64,000 nt of DNA. It comes from Ziziphus jujuba (taxonomy: Eukaryota; Streptophyta; Magnoliopsida; Rosales; Rhamnaceae). The stretch is from contig NC_083379.1 in NCBI RefSeq assembly GCF_031755915.1, positions 29,591,001-29,655,000 on the forward strand. The letters run 5' to 3'. Under the pieces are notes generated by a model. The model saw nothing but the letters and a program-made list of their open reading frames with translations. It was not told the DNA's origin and made no database searches. Positions 13,621-24,382 of the stretch are shown here, one piece after another. The position numbers were made by a program, and so were the translations under genes. The number at the start of each line of letters is the position of its first letter. The first letter of the stretch is position 1.

Positions 13621-16180
13621 GTTTAAAGAAATAATTGTCATCTAACTTGATTCATAAAATTCAAAGTATAGACAAACAAATATGTGGGGCAAACACCCTA
13701 CGTGTCAATGTAATATCGATGGCATTATGCAACCCCAAATTAAACAATTCAGTACTTTTGTATGCTTTTGGATGGTTTTTTTTTTTTTTTTTCTCTTTTC
13801 TTTTCATAAATCTATCCAATACTTTAATTTATGGCATGTCAGTCAACTTTATCTTCTCATTATCTGGCTAAATATCTCGTAATTTTTTTATTTTTTGTTT
13901 TTTTGTTTTTGCTTTTTGACCTTTTTAGAATTTGATTTTGCCTTATGATAATCCTTGATATTAGGCATGTTAATAAACCAGAGTTGTAATTTATATATCC
14001 TATTCATTAGCTAAGCAAATTCATTGATGCAAATTTGCAATTATTTTTCAACAAATTAATCGTTTCTCATTTTTGCCCCCAATGGTGAGGCAAAATACAA
14101 TTGTTTGCATTGTACAACAACTAAAACAAAATAATAAGGCCCTTACTTTTCATTAAAAAAAAATAATAATAAAAAAAGAAACTAAAAAAAATTAATTTTT
14201 TTGTGCCTTGATAAGGACAAATTTGTCAAATGGCTCACTCTCACCAGAAACTCAAGTAAAATATTCCAAACCACTAATTTTGCAAGCGGTGCCCACGTCA
14301 ACTCCTCTTTGGAGTACCTTTTGTCTCTTTCTTTACTTTTCTGAGTCTATTCTGGTTTCTGTTTCCTTCGGCTCTCCACTCAAATGGATTTGATAACAAA
14401 ACAAATCAAATAACGAAAGCTTGTGGACAATTCACCCAACAAATTCATCAATTTTGACTATCCGTTCCAAAGGGTGCATATAGTACCAAAAAATAAATGT
14501 ATAAGGTTATTTTGTTTTTGGCTTTTGGTATCTTGGATAATGGTTATATATAAGAATTATCTTATAGTTCCATGCATAAAGTATATCAAATAAATATTAA
14601 GTTATTAAGGATTATACATATAAATTTACTAAGGGTTATAGATATACATTTACTACCCTTTTATTTTTGTAAAGTTTATTTTGGATCTTTAAATTTCTTT
14701 TTGTATTGGATACCCCTTAAATTGCAAAAGTTACATATTAGTTACAAAATTATTAAATGCTAATGGGACATTAAGGGTTCATTCATTTTAGCCCTAAATT
14801 CTATTGTCTATTCTTCTTCCAATAAATGGTGAGTTTTATTATTATTTTCAAAGATATATTACATTGTACATTTTTAAAATTTCTCTTAATTACAAAAAGA
14901 TATTTTTATGTAGTTATAAAAATATAAATATAAAGATATCCGATTGTAACAAAAGAAAACCTAAAAAATATGCAGTGTAGTATATTCTATTTTTAGTGAT
15001 TATAAACTAAAAAATAAAAATAAAACTGGATAAAAAATTAAGTTCCATTAACATTTAATGGTTTTGTCACCAATATATAACTTAGTGTTGAAACTTATAA
15101 AGTATCAAATCAAAAATATATATAATAAATTAATAAACGGAAATTCTAAAATTAATTTTGTACAAACTAAAAAGTGATAAAGTGCTTTCAATCAAACATT
15201 TAAACATGGTGTTAATTTTTTTTTTAAATAAACATGTTGTGTGAATTATTAAATTCAATAAAGAAGAGGAGCTAAAGGAAAAAAATTTCACCAATCTATT
15301 GCCTTATGTCATGAGTATCATGACATACATACTTTAGTTTGTAGACAAATGGGGGATGAACCACCCTCACCATCTATTTGACCATTTATCCTTTAATAAA
15401 TAGCGAGAGAGAAATAAAGAAAAGCTGTGCCCAAATTCATAAAGTAGATCAAAGGTTCATGTTGGCATCATTCACACAAAAGTTTTGTTAGCAACTTTAA
15501 CGTCATTAATTGGGTAAGAAAATGATCAGAATTCTGAGAAGATTTGGCAAAATTTTAAGGATACGACCCTCTTGCAAAATAGCAAAGGTTTTTTGATGCC
15601 CTAAAAACAAATTCCATGAGGACAAATTGGGTATGGTTCCAAAACCCACCTCTCTCTGACTTCTAAAAACAATAGCATGTGAGACATATGAGTTTTTGGT
15701 ACTACTACTGCGTCGGTCACAGTGCCATAAGAGAGATCCTTTTGTCACAAAAGTTGAGGAACGGAGGGGAATATAAGTACCCATGGCCAAAACACACCAA
15801 AAAATCAAAAGAAATTATTTTAAAAAAAAAAATCATGCTTACCTTAAACACAACCTCCCCTAATAATTCAACCCCACCAAAATTTCTAACTTTTTCGCTT
15901 TAGAATCCACACACCATTTTTCTTTTATTTTTTATATATATATTTTTTAATTTTTTTAATAAAGAATATTTAAGAAAGAAAAGAGAGAAAGAAGCGGCAG
16001 GGAGACCATAACGGGGTCTCGTACAAGTTACAACACAATCTACCATTTCTCTTTATTCTTTTTTCTGTTTATCCGCTCTCAATTTTTTTGCTTTCCAAAG
16101 GCAAAGGGATCCCAATGTTTCACCCCACCAACCGCCATTTCTTCAGCTTAAAGCTTTCCATGTCCCAGCCTACTCATTGC
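12004..16180. other. AT-rich intergenic DNA and RTNLB21 upstream region
   Basis: No gene supported. It contains poly-T and poly-A runs, an (AAAT)n tract near 13595 and many short AT-rich open frames. The last few hundred bases before 16180 are the likely promoter of the downstream gene. Confidence 0.65.
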
Positions 16181-16277
16181 TAGAGAGAAGAGAGAGGCAG
16201 AGAGAGAGAGAGAGATACAGAGAAAAGAGAAAAAAAAAAAAAAAAAGAGGTATAAAAGAGATTATTAAAGGAGAGAT
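16181..16277 (+). promoter_or_regulatory. GA/purine-rich 5' leader of RTNLB21
   Basis: A (GA)n and poly-A purine tract runs up to the start codon. TATAAAAG at 16251 looks like a TATA box but is only 27 bases before the chosen ATG, too close for a normal leader; it is probably part of the transcribed A-rich leader. The true transcription start is not resolvable by eye. Confidence 0.4.
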
Positions 16278-19200
16278 ATGGATGTGGGTAGGAGGAGAGC
16301 TGGAGCTGGGACTAGTGTGGTTGCTGGGTCTGTGTGGGAGAGCAGGATGAAGCATGATGAAGTCAGAGGTGGGATAAAAGTTTTCAATGGAGAAGAAAAT
16401 TCTGAGGAGAGCAATGGGATTTCAGCTGGGTCGAAGTTGAAGAGAGGTCAGGCTGCTGCTGGGGCAGTGAGTGCTTCTGGGAAGAGGAAGACTTGGAAAT
16501 CTGAGAGCTTTGAGAAGAACCCAATTCAGATTGCCAAAGGAAAAACTGAGTCCCCAAGGAATTCTGAAGAACAGTGCAAGGAGCTGAGTGTCTCTGTTGA
16601 TGGGTTGAAGAAGAGCCCAATTCAGGTGAGAAAGCTTAGATCTGAGGGGAGCAAGGAAATTGGTGTTGCTTCTGATAAAGCTGAGAGGAGCCCAGTTGGG
16701 ATTAGGAAGGCAAGGAGTGAATCGTTGAAGAGTCCTGGTAATTTGGGGAAGGAAGCTGGTGAATCTGGTGAAGGAGTGGGGAGGAATTCAATTCAGCTGA
16801 GGAAAGCCAAATCTGATTCAATTAAGGTTCAGGAACAGTCCAACAAAGATAATGATGGTTCTGGTGCTGCAATTCAATTGGGGAAGACGAAATCTGAGCC
16901 CATTAAGGACTTGGTTGAATCGGAGAAGGGAGTTGAAGAGTCCAGTGAGGAAATTGAGAAGAACCCAGTTGAGATTGGGAAGTCTGGATCTGATGAAACA
17001 TGCAAGGAGTTTGGTGTTTGCCAAGACAAAGTCATTTCCAACGGTGAAAGCAATGTGGATTTGCACAACTCTGCTCCGAAAGCTGTGGTGGATGATAATG
17101 ATGATTATGGTGACGATCAGGAAGAAGAAGAAGTAGAGGAAGAGTTGGGCGAGGAAATTGATGAGGTTGAGATTGAGATTGAGATTGAAAAGAAAAGCCT
17201 TGATATTAAGGAAATTAATACACCAGAGCACAAACCCAGTAACGACAAGGTCATCGGTGAAGAGAAAGTTGTAAATGAAAAACCCAACAAGGTCATCAAT
17301 AAAGAGAAGGTTGTAAGTGAAAAACCCAACAAGGTCATCAATAAAGAGAAGGTTGTAAATGAAGTAAATAAGGTTCATTTTGAGAAGAAGGAAACCAAAA
17401 AGTTCCATCAAATCCATCAAAAGCCAGAACCCATCTCTATAAATGTGAAAAAACAGCCTCCTGTGATTAAACGAGCAACTTTGCATACAAATTATGCCAA
17501 AACTACATGTAAGATTGTTTTCTTTTTTTCTTGCTGCATTGTGTCGTTGGGAATGTTTTTCCTTCATTTTTATTTTTTATTTTTTACTGACAAAAGTCTT
17601 AACTCTTTGGACCATGTAGTTAGAGCAGCTTCAGATGAATACCGTACTTTTCCTGAATCCCATAACAGATTGCAGAGTTTTGGTGAGTTTTTGATTCCTG
17701 GATTTATTAGTTGTGAAATTTTCACATTTGTCAAAAATTTATTACAACTTGGGTCTTGAATTTTTTCTCATTTGTTATTATTATCTCAGTGGATTTGATC
17801 ATGTGGAAAGACATATCAAGATCGGTTTTTATCTTTGGAATTGGAACATTTATCATTCTCTCATCCTCCTATACAAAAGATCTTAACATCAGGTTAAAAA
17901 ATCCTGAATTTGGAAACTAATTTCATCATAAATTTTGTAAATTCTCTCTGTTTCCCTCTGTTTAAGAACATATTCCATGACTGAAATTCTGTTTGATTCG
18001 TCTCATACAGCTTTATTTCTGTCATTTCCTATCTGGGTCTTGTCTATCTTGCTACAGTCTTCCTTTTTAGGTCCATTATCTACAGGTAAAAACAATCACC
18101 GACACAGATTAAGAAAGTTGGTATTTAGTTTTGTTTTCGTTTTTTCATCTTTTTAAAAAAAAATTTGTGACTTTTTTTTTCCCCCTGTTTTGGTGAAAAC
18201 AATACCAGGGGAGTTATAGATATAGATAATACAAGTTATGTTGTGGGAGAAGAAGAATCAATTTGGTTGCTGAAACTGGTCCTTCCATACCTAAATGAGT
18301 TCCTGCTAAAGCTTAAAGCTCTGTTTTCTGGTGACCCTTGCACTACAATGAAGGTAAATTACCTTTTATTGGTTTTTATTTTTATTTTTTAATTTTTTTT
18401 GGTTATTTTTAGTTCTTGCTTTCATATTGAGGAAGATACAAAAAGCGTGCTAAATTGTTGGCAATGGCAGTTGGCAGCTTTGCTCTTTGTTTTGGCCAGA
18501 TGTGGCAACTCCATAACCATTTGGACCATGGCTAAATTGGGTAAGTTTCATCTTGTTAAAACTGCATTTTAAATTATACTTATATAAATTTAGCTTAAAA
18601 AAATTTATAAATTTAAATTCCTATACCCAACTTATAAATTTATAATAATCTAATGTATTTTTTGCTCCCCAGAATTCTTTGCTCTGAAGAGCATCATTTT
18701 ACATAGATTTACTGATTTACATTTTTGTTTTACTTGGCTAGTGAAAAATTTCTCTTTAAATTGCAGCCAAAGAAAGAAAGAGAGAGAAACTGGCAAATTT
18801 TGTGACTGTTCTTTCCACTTTTTATTTATTTTACTTACTGTTTGGGTGTGCTAAATGGGTCAGGTTTTTTTGGGGTTTTCACCGTACCAAAAGTCTGCTC
18901 TTTGTATTCGCACCAGATTACTGCATACGGTAAGTTCCAGGAAATTAAAGATCTTTGTCTACTTTCGCGCACATTGAGTGATATATTCAAATCAACACCC
19001 ATTTAGGGTGTACAAATCACCGTATACTGTGCTTTATTTGTCTTTGGTACCACACCATTGTTGGACTTTCAGCTTCTGCACAAGCAGCGCTGCCGCTTGG
19101 GTGACTATGAACTAGATCTTCAACCTTACCTAACCTTTTTACCTACTACTACTACCCCATTAAAAATGAACGTTTTCTTATATATATTTAACGGCTCTTT

Positions 19201-20859
19201 TATTTTTTTTTTTAATTATTTTTTTTTTTAATGTTTGATCATCATCCCTAGGCTAGATTTTATGGGTCCCATTTCAAAAATTCATAAAATGTGATGGTAG
19301 GGTCTCCTTAAAGCTTTCTTTTTTCTCCATCAAATAATGACTCTCTCTAATTGTGAATTATTTAACTTCTTTTTCTTTTGCTGGGTCAATAATTGTGAAT
19401 TATGAATTTTTATTGGGTATTTTTAATTTTATTAAAAAAAATATTTTAATTAGCCGAATTTGGGAAAGTAGAGTTTTTTTTTTTTTTTTTTTTTTTTGGG
19501 TGGGGATAATAGGGTATAAGCTGAATTTGGGAAATGTTTGCTAGTCATGGTAATGGCATTTGTATGTGGATGTGTATTGAAATGTGTCACATGAATGTAG
19601 CAAATTCAATTGGACATGCTCTTTGAGTACGTCTCTGTTATTGGGCCCAACAGAATTGGGCCACCTCCTTCTCTCTCTGACAGTTTTTGGACAGAATACA
19701 TTGTCTGGGTGTGGGCCCACTATCATGGGGTTATTATGAGCCTTTTGTCATTCTGACCTCTCTCTTTAGTTTCTTGGGCCTACAAAAGAAATAGAACAAA
19801 AATCTTTGTTTTATTGTGGGCCCTTAACTCGTTTTTTTCCCCCTTTTTTTTTGAAAAAAAAAAAAATTCTTTTTCAAGGGATCAAAATTTATTTTTATCA
19901 CGAATGATAAGAATCTTTTGTTCCGATTCATTAAAAATACTAGCAAAGTAAAAATAAAAATAAAAAGTTAAAAATGAAAAAAACTACATTGGTTCAATAA
20001 AAAAATAGGAATAGAAGATCTTCCTCAGAATATGTCTAAAAATGGTGAGATTCAAATTTCAATATTTTTTGTGGTTTATATCTTTGTCATTAGGTTGTTT
20101 CGAAGATACTATGTATAGATGTCATTGATGAAGTGCTTGACATGTTTATGGATTGTTGTGCAATTTTCTTTTTGTACAAAGATTGTTGTATAAATATACA
20201 TGCTTAATTTCACAATATATCAGACTGAATGGGGATTAAAAAAAGAAGAAGCATATTTTAGTGTTATTGTACATAAAATGGAATTAGATGAGTTGCTAAA
20301 ATGAAAATAGTATGACAATTGAAGATTTGGTACTAATGTTTAAATTAATAATGTTGAAAATGAAGCCAAATTTTGGGTTCGAAGATTTCGGGATGCTTGG
20401 AACTCATGCTCTCACAAGAAAGCCTTGACTGTTGCCATCTTTCTCCTTGTTTGGAACCTTTCCTCCATCGTTGCTCGCATTTGGGCAGGTACAAAAAAAA
20501 AAAAAAATAAATAAATAAATGATATACCCTTTTTAAATTTTATACAAATTCAGTGGCTCTTTTGCTATTTAGGAAAGCTACTGGATACGTACCTTTTTTA
20601 ATTTTTATACAAATTGAGGGGCTCTTTTGCAATTTAACAAAGCTACTGGATCTGTTTTAAGTTGTGGTGATGAAAATCCATTTTTTCAGTGTTCATGCTG
20701 TTTGTGGCCTTTCGATACTATCAGCAATCCATAGCAACAGATGAATGGATGGAAGATGATGCAGGAGAAGAAGACATTTGGCATGAACCCATTGGAAGAG
20801 ATGAACAAGGGAATGGGCCCACTATTGTTGACATTACTAAACAAAAGAAAAAATTTTAA
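16278..20859 (+). CDS. RTNLB21: Reticulon-like protein B21 (9 coding exons, complete)
   Basis: Reticulons are ER membrane proteins whose paired hydrophobic hairpins curve tubules. Exons: 16278-17508, 17620-17682, 17790-17892, 18011-18085, 18209-18353, 18471-18540, 18864-18929, 20366-20488, 20690-20859 (TAA). All phases agree and give 681 residues. The N-terminus (MDVGRRR, then SVWESRMKHDEVRGGIKVFN) fits what I recall of plant B21-type reticulons and supports the start. Residues 80-240 hold about six degenerate K-N-P-I-type repeats; then an acidic Asp/Glu block, and a 14-residue tandem repeat (K-V-I-N-K-E-K-V-V) near residues 324-364. The reticulon domain runs from about 432 (VDLIMWKD) to 637 (VFMLFVAFRYYQQ), with two long hydrophobic stretches split by the soluble loop. 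The tail is acidic and ends KKKF. The long arm is unusual beside short plant RTNLBs but matches this subclass. The exon 8 acceptor (AATGAAG) is weak but is the only in-frame choice. Confidence 0.93.
16515..17010 (+). repeat. Degenerate protein repeats in the RTNLB21 arm
   Basis: Six spaced copies of [KR]-[NS]-P-[IV]-x-[IV]-x-K-x-[KR]-S-[ED], starting near residues 80, 112, 137, 169, 196 and 228. Examples: KNPIQIAKGKTES, KSPIQVRKLRSEG, RSPVGIRKARSES, RNSIQLRKAKSDS. Spacing is 25-32 residues. The basic residues followed by Ser look like kinase sites, which is inference only. Confidence 0.8.
17247..17369 (+). repeat. In-frame 42-bp minisatellite in RTNLB21 exon 1
   Basis: Almost three tandem units, at 17247-17288, 17289-17330 and 17331-17369, each encoding K-V-I-x-x-E-K-V-V-x-E-(K-P-N). 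The unit is a multiple of three, so copy changes would not break the frame. Confidence 0.9.
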
Positions 20860-22290
20860 GAAATAAAATGATGTTGCCATTTTATGATATCCTCTTCCTC
20901 TTCCTCTTATTCATATCATAGTTCTAATTTATTTTATTGTAAATATTTGATAATTAGTGAATATATTCTGTTTTCCTCTCTAACAAGTTCAATAAAATAA
21001 TTTATTTCTGGTTTCTGTCCATAAAATTTCAAATACAAAGAGAGAGAAAAATTTCAGTAAAAAAATATATAAATAAATGAAAAAGAAGGAGATGAATAAA
21101 TGCAATACATATGTTTGATATTTTTTCGTTTTAAACAAATATTCAAATATAAAATGTTGCAGTGTACACATGATAGAGCCGTGTGTGTAGGTCTCAATGA
21201 CGCAGGTTTGTGGAGAATACTATTGGGTCAAGTTCACTATTCCCATAGAAATTTTAGTCTGATTAACTATTAATTAGATTTTGCTAATACATAATAATAA
21301 ATATATATATATATATACAATTTTATTTTACTAGCCGATGTCCGTCAAAATAAAATAGAATGATTTGTATAGCTATTTAACCATGTGGTTGAACGTGTAT
21401 GTGTGTTATTGAGGAGAAAATTAATGTGTTTTATATCTATATATATATATATATATAGAATTTCATTCATAGGTAATGTTATTTTTTTTTCCCAAAAAAG
21501 AAACAAAACCCTTAACTAATTCTGCTTAAGATTATTAGAAAAAAAGGACTAAATCACATTTTTTACGCAAATATGTGGAAAATCAAGGCAACCTAATCAT
21601 TTTTTTTTTTTTGGGTAATTTGACAACAGAACCAATTTGAAGAGACTTTGATGGGGAATAATTTGGTTTTATTTCCAACCCTAAACTGAGAATATCATGA
21701 GTTATTCACTAAAAAAAAAAAAAGAGAGGAGAATATCATATGAGCCTCTGCTCAAAATTTGATGTAATTCCATAGCTTGCAATTCAATTCGGTCTATATA
21801 TCTCCACCCATTTTTTTTTTATATTATATCTCCACATCATCATCATCATTATTATTCTCCACTCAATTATTCATTGGACAAAGAAATACAAATTTCAAGA
21901 CCTAAAATAAAAATAAAAAATAAAAAATAAAAAACCGTTATCAAACCCCAATGATATTACAAATGTAATACGTTAAGTTTAATGTTGAACTTGATTAATT
22001 ATTGATTAATTATTTTTTTAAACTCTTGACCTAATTAAATAAAATATTTAATTGATTTTTTATTATTTATAATATTTTTTTCATTTCATATTTTAAATCT
22101 ACAATCTTATATAAATGTAAATGATTTATTAACGAATCAATCTCATTTGATAAATATTTAAATGATTTGATAATGCAACTTTAGTAAAAATAATGCAATG
22201 ATTTTATGTTTAAAAAAATAATCAATAATTGTATCAAAACATATTTTTTCAAATAAAAATTAAAATTAAAGGACTAAGGATATAAAAACA
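20860..22290. other. Intergenic: RTNLB21 3' end, then AT-rich DNA
   Basis: AATAAA-type signals occur just after the RTNLB21 stop (20864) and at 20991, so the transcript likely ends in the first 200 bases. The rest is AT-rich with (TA)n runs near 21301 and 21440 and no gene. Confidence 0.6.
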
Positions 22291-22329
22291 CAGATGTTTT
22301 TTGTTTTTTGTTTTTTTTTTTTTTTCCCC

Positions 22330-22570
22330 CTTCAAAGAGAAAAAGAAAAGAAAGTGTGTGCGTTTTGTTTGCTGTACAAAATTCGGTGTAGTAGCAAACG
22401 CGGCCTGAGCCTGACGAAAAGCACTCGCAAGAGGGTGAGAGAGAAGAAAGGAAGGTCAAACCGCATTCGCATCCCAACCCAAACCCCGACCCGACCCATC
22501 ATTTCGCCATTTTCAGCCTTCGCTCGCCCAGTCAAACCAGATGTCTCCGTTTCTTGCCCTTTCTCAGAGG
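22330..22570 (+). promoter_or_regulatory. Probable promoter and first 5' UTR exon of CPL4
   Basis: A locally C-rich, less AT-biased block (CGCATTCGCATCCC, then CCCGACCCGACCC) unlike its surroundings, typical of a plant 5' UTR. The CPL4 ATG follows directly after a splice acceptor (GCACAG|ATG), so at least one upstream non-coding exon must exist. Exact ends are not determined. Confidence 0.4.
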
Positions 22571-23131
22571 TTCAAAAATATTTTTTTTCCCCCTTAAATT
22601 TTTATTTTTCTTTTTGGTGTTTATCTATCAAGTTAGCGAAACAGACCAAAAGAAGAAGAAAAAAAAAATTAAAAAACCCAAATCAAAACCCGTGAATTTT
22701 GTATCTTTCTGCACATTCAAGACCCATAAATTTCTTGGAAGTCTTTTGAAAGAGGCAATTAAAATTATTATTATTATTATTATTATTAGTTTTAATATTT
22801 TTGTGGTTGAGAAGGTTATAGGGGAATTCTTTGGTAAAGGGTGTTGAAGAATAAACAAATTTACTTATGATTGATTGTCTTGGACTCACATCTAAGATTC
22901 TGTTTCTGAGTATCTTTTAACTTATCATTTTTGTAGTGTATATTAATGTTCTGTTTGTCTGGGAAGTATTCTTATTTCTTTATTTATTCACTTTGCCTTA
23001 TTTTTACTCAGTATTTTTCATATGCATCTTGCATCAAACGAAGTGAATAGCAGTTAATTTTATGGAAGTTTTGTCGTTCTTTATTGCATCCAATACTTAG
23101 ACTAGTTTCATTCCAATAATAATTCTGTCAG

Positions 23132-23204
23132 GTTTTTCAAGTGTCCCAAAAATGGCCTAGTGGTGCCGAAGTTTCCTACAACCCTGTGACAACAATTTTT
23201 AAAG
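23132..23204 (+). other. Possible second non-coding 5' UTR exon of CPL4
   Basis: Bounded by CTGTCAG on the left and AAAG|GTATTCC on the right, 73 bases, less AT-rich than its flanks. It contains an upstream ATG in the minimal frame ATG GCC TAG. This is a guess from splice-like borders only. Confidence 0.25.
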
Positions 23205-24382
23205 GTATTCCACTCCCATTCTTCTTCTTCTTTCAGGTCTTTTAAATTGTGATCATCTTAGTTTTAAAGGAATGCCCATCTAAGTTTGTAGAATAGCATG
23301 TGCAGATTCTTCTTTATACTGTTGAAATTTGTTTTAAATAATTATGCTTCGGCCTCTTTTTGTTACTTGATATATTTGCCTTCATGGTTATATTATTCTG
23401 TGTTTTATGTTGATGGTTTTTGGTACTTGCAAAAGCATCTTTGCGGGTGCTATATATATGGTCGTGTTAATATACTGTATTTAGGTGCTATTTTCTTCGT
23501 TTTCCTTTTATTTTTTATTTTTTTAACTTGCGGATGAAATGCTTGTTTACAATATGAAAATGGATTATGCATACTCATCTCTCAACCCATTGTAATCATC
23601 AAATGTAGAAGGGGATTAGTGGATTGATAGTGGGTATGATCTTTGTTGCTTTTGGGCATGTGTCAGTATTTTCCTATGGCGTACAGCTTGTGGAAAATCT
23701 ATATGAGTCTGTAAGCATGCATGTCAAACGCATAAACATGCATGAGGGGCTGTCCTATTTAATGAGCTTGACAAATAAAATTGGGTGTTAATTCTCAAGT
23801 TTGCAAAACGTTTTGCTAACGTGAGCTGATTGTTGATGGTAGAGCTATTGCTTGTTTAAAGTTGTGCTTGTCCCCTGTGTTTTATTGGAGATTTGACTTT
23901 GAGGGAATATGTCATTCAATTGGTTTTGTTCACTACAAGTCAAATGAATTTTTCCATTTCCAAACTAGGCATTTAAACATTTAACTTGTTTTTGATAAAA
24001 CAAAATATTATTTTGGTAACATTTTGGCTTGATCAGCATACTTGATGTAAAGACTTAATTCATTTAGGTGTTTGTTAACTATCACATATTATGGTCTGAT
24101 CCATATGGTGCAAGGTTCTTTTTTCATTGTGATATTCATCTTCATTTTAGAATAGATATATCTCTCTGTTATTTTGGTTTCATTGAAGGATATAGCGTCA
24201 GTGTTTTGTCTTTATCAGATTAGTTGGCTGTGTTTAGATGCTTTTTCTTTTCCTTGTAGGGTTGATTTCAGATTAGTTGGTTGTGTTTAAATGCTTTTCC
24301 TTATCTTGAAAAATAAGTGTCTTTATTACTGCTTATTTCACTTCAACATTAACATTACTTAGGCCCATTGCAATTTGCACAG

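Noticed and set aside
16251..16258. TATAAAAG as the RTNLB21 TATA box
   Set aside because: Only 27 bases before the start codon; transcription would begin at or after the ATG.
16818..17567. 249-codon minus-strand open frame
   Set aside because: Antisense shadow of RTNLB21 exon 1; its Asn/Leu/Phe-rich composition mirrors the Lys/Glu/Asn-rich sense protein.
17509..17619. Read-through of the first RTNLB21 intron as coding
   Set aside because: The 111-bp intron is a multiple of three and open, but it encodes a Phe-rich hydrophobic run foreign to the family and has good GTAAGA and TAG borders. A retained-intron isoform is possible but not supported.
22294..22695. 133-codon plus-strand frame
   Set aside because: Overlaps the probable CPL4 5' UTR and promoter; low-complexity Phe, Lys and Pro runs, no domain.
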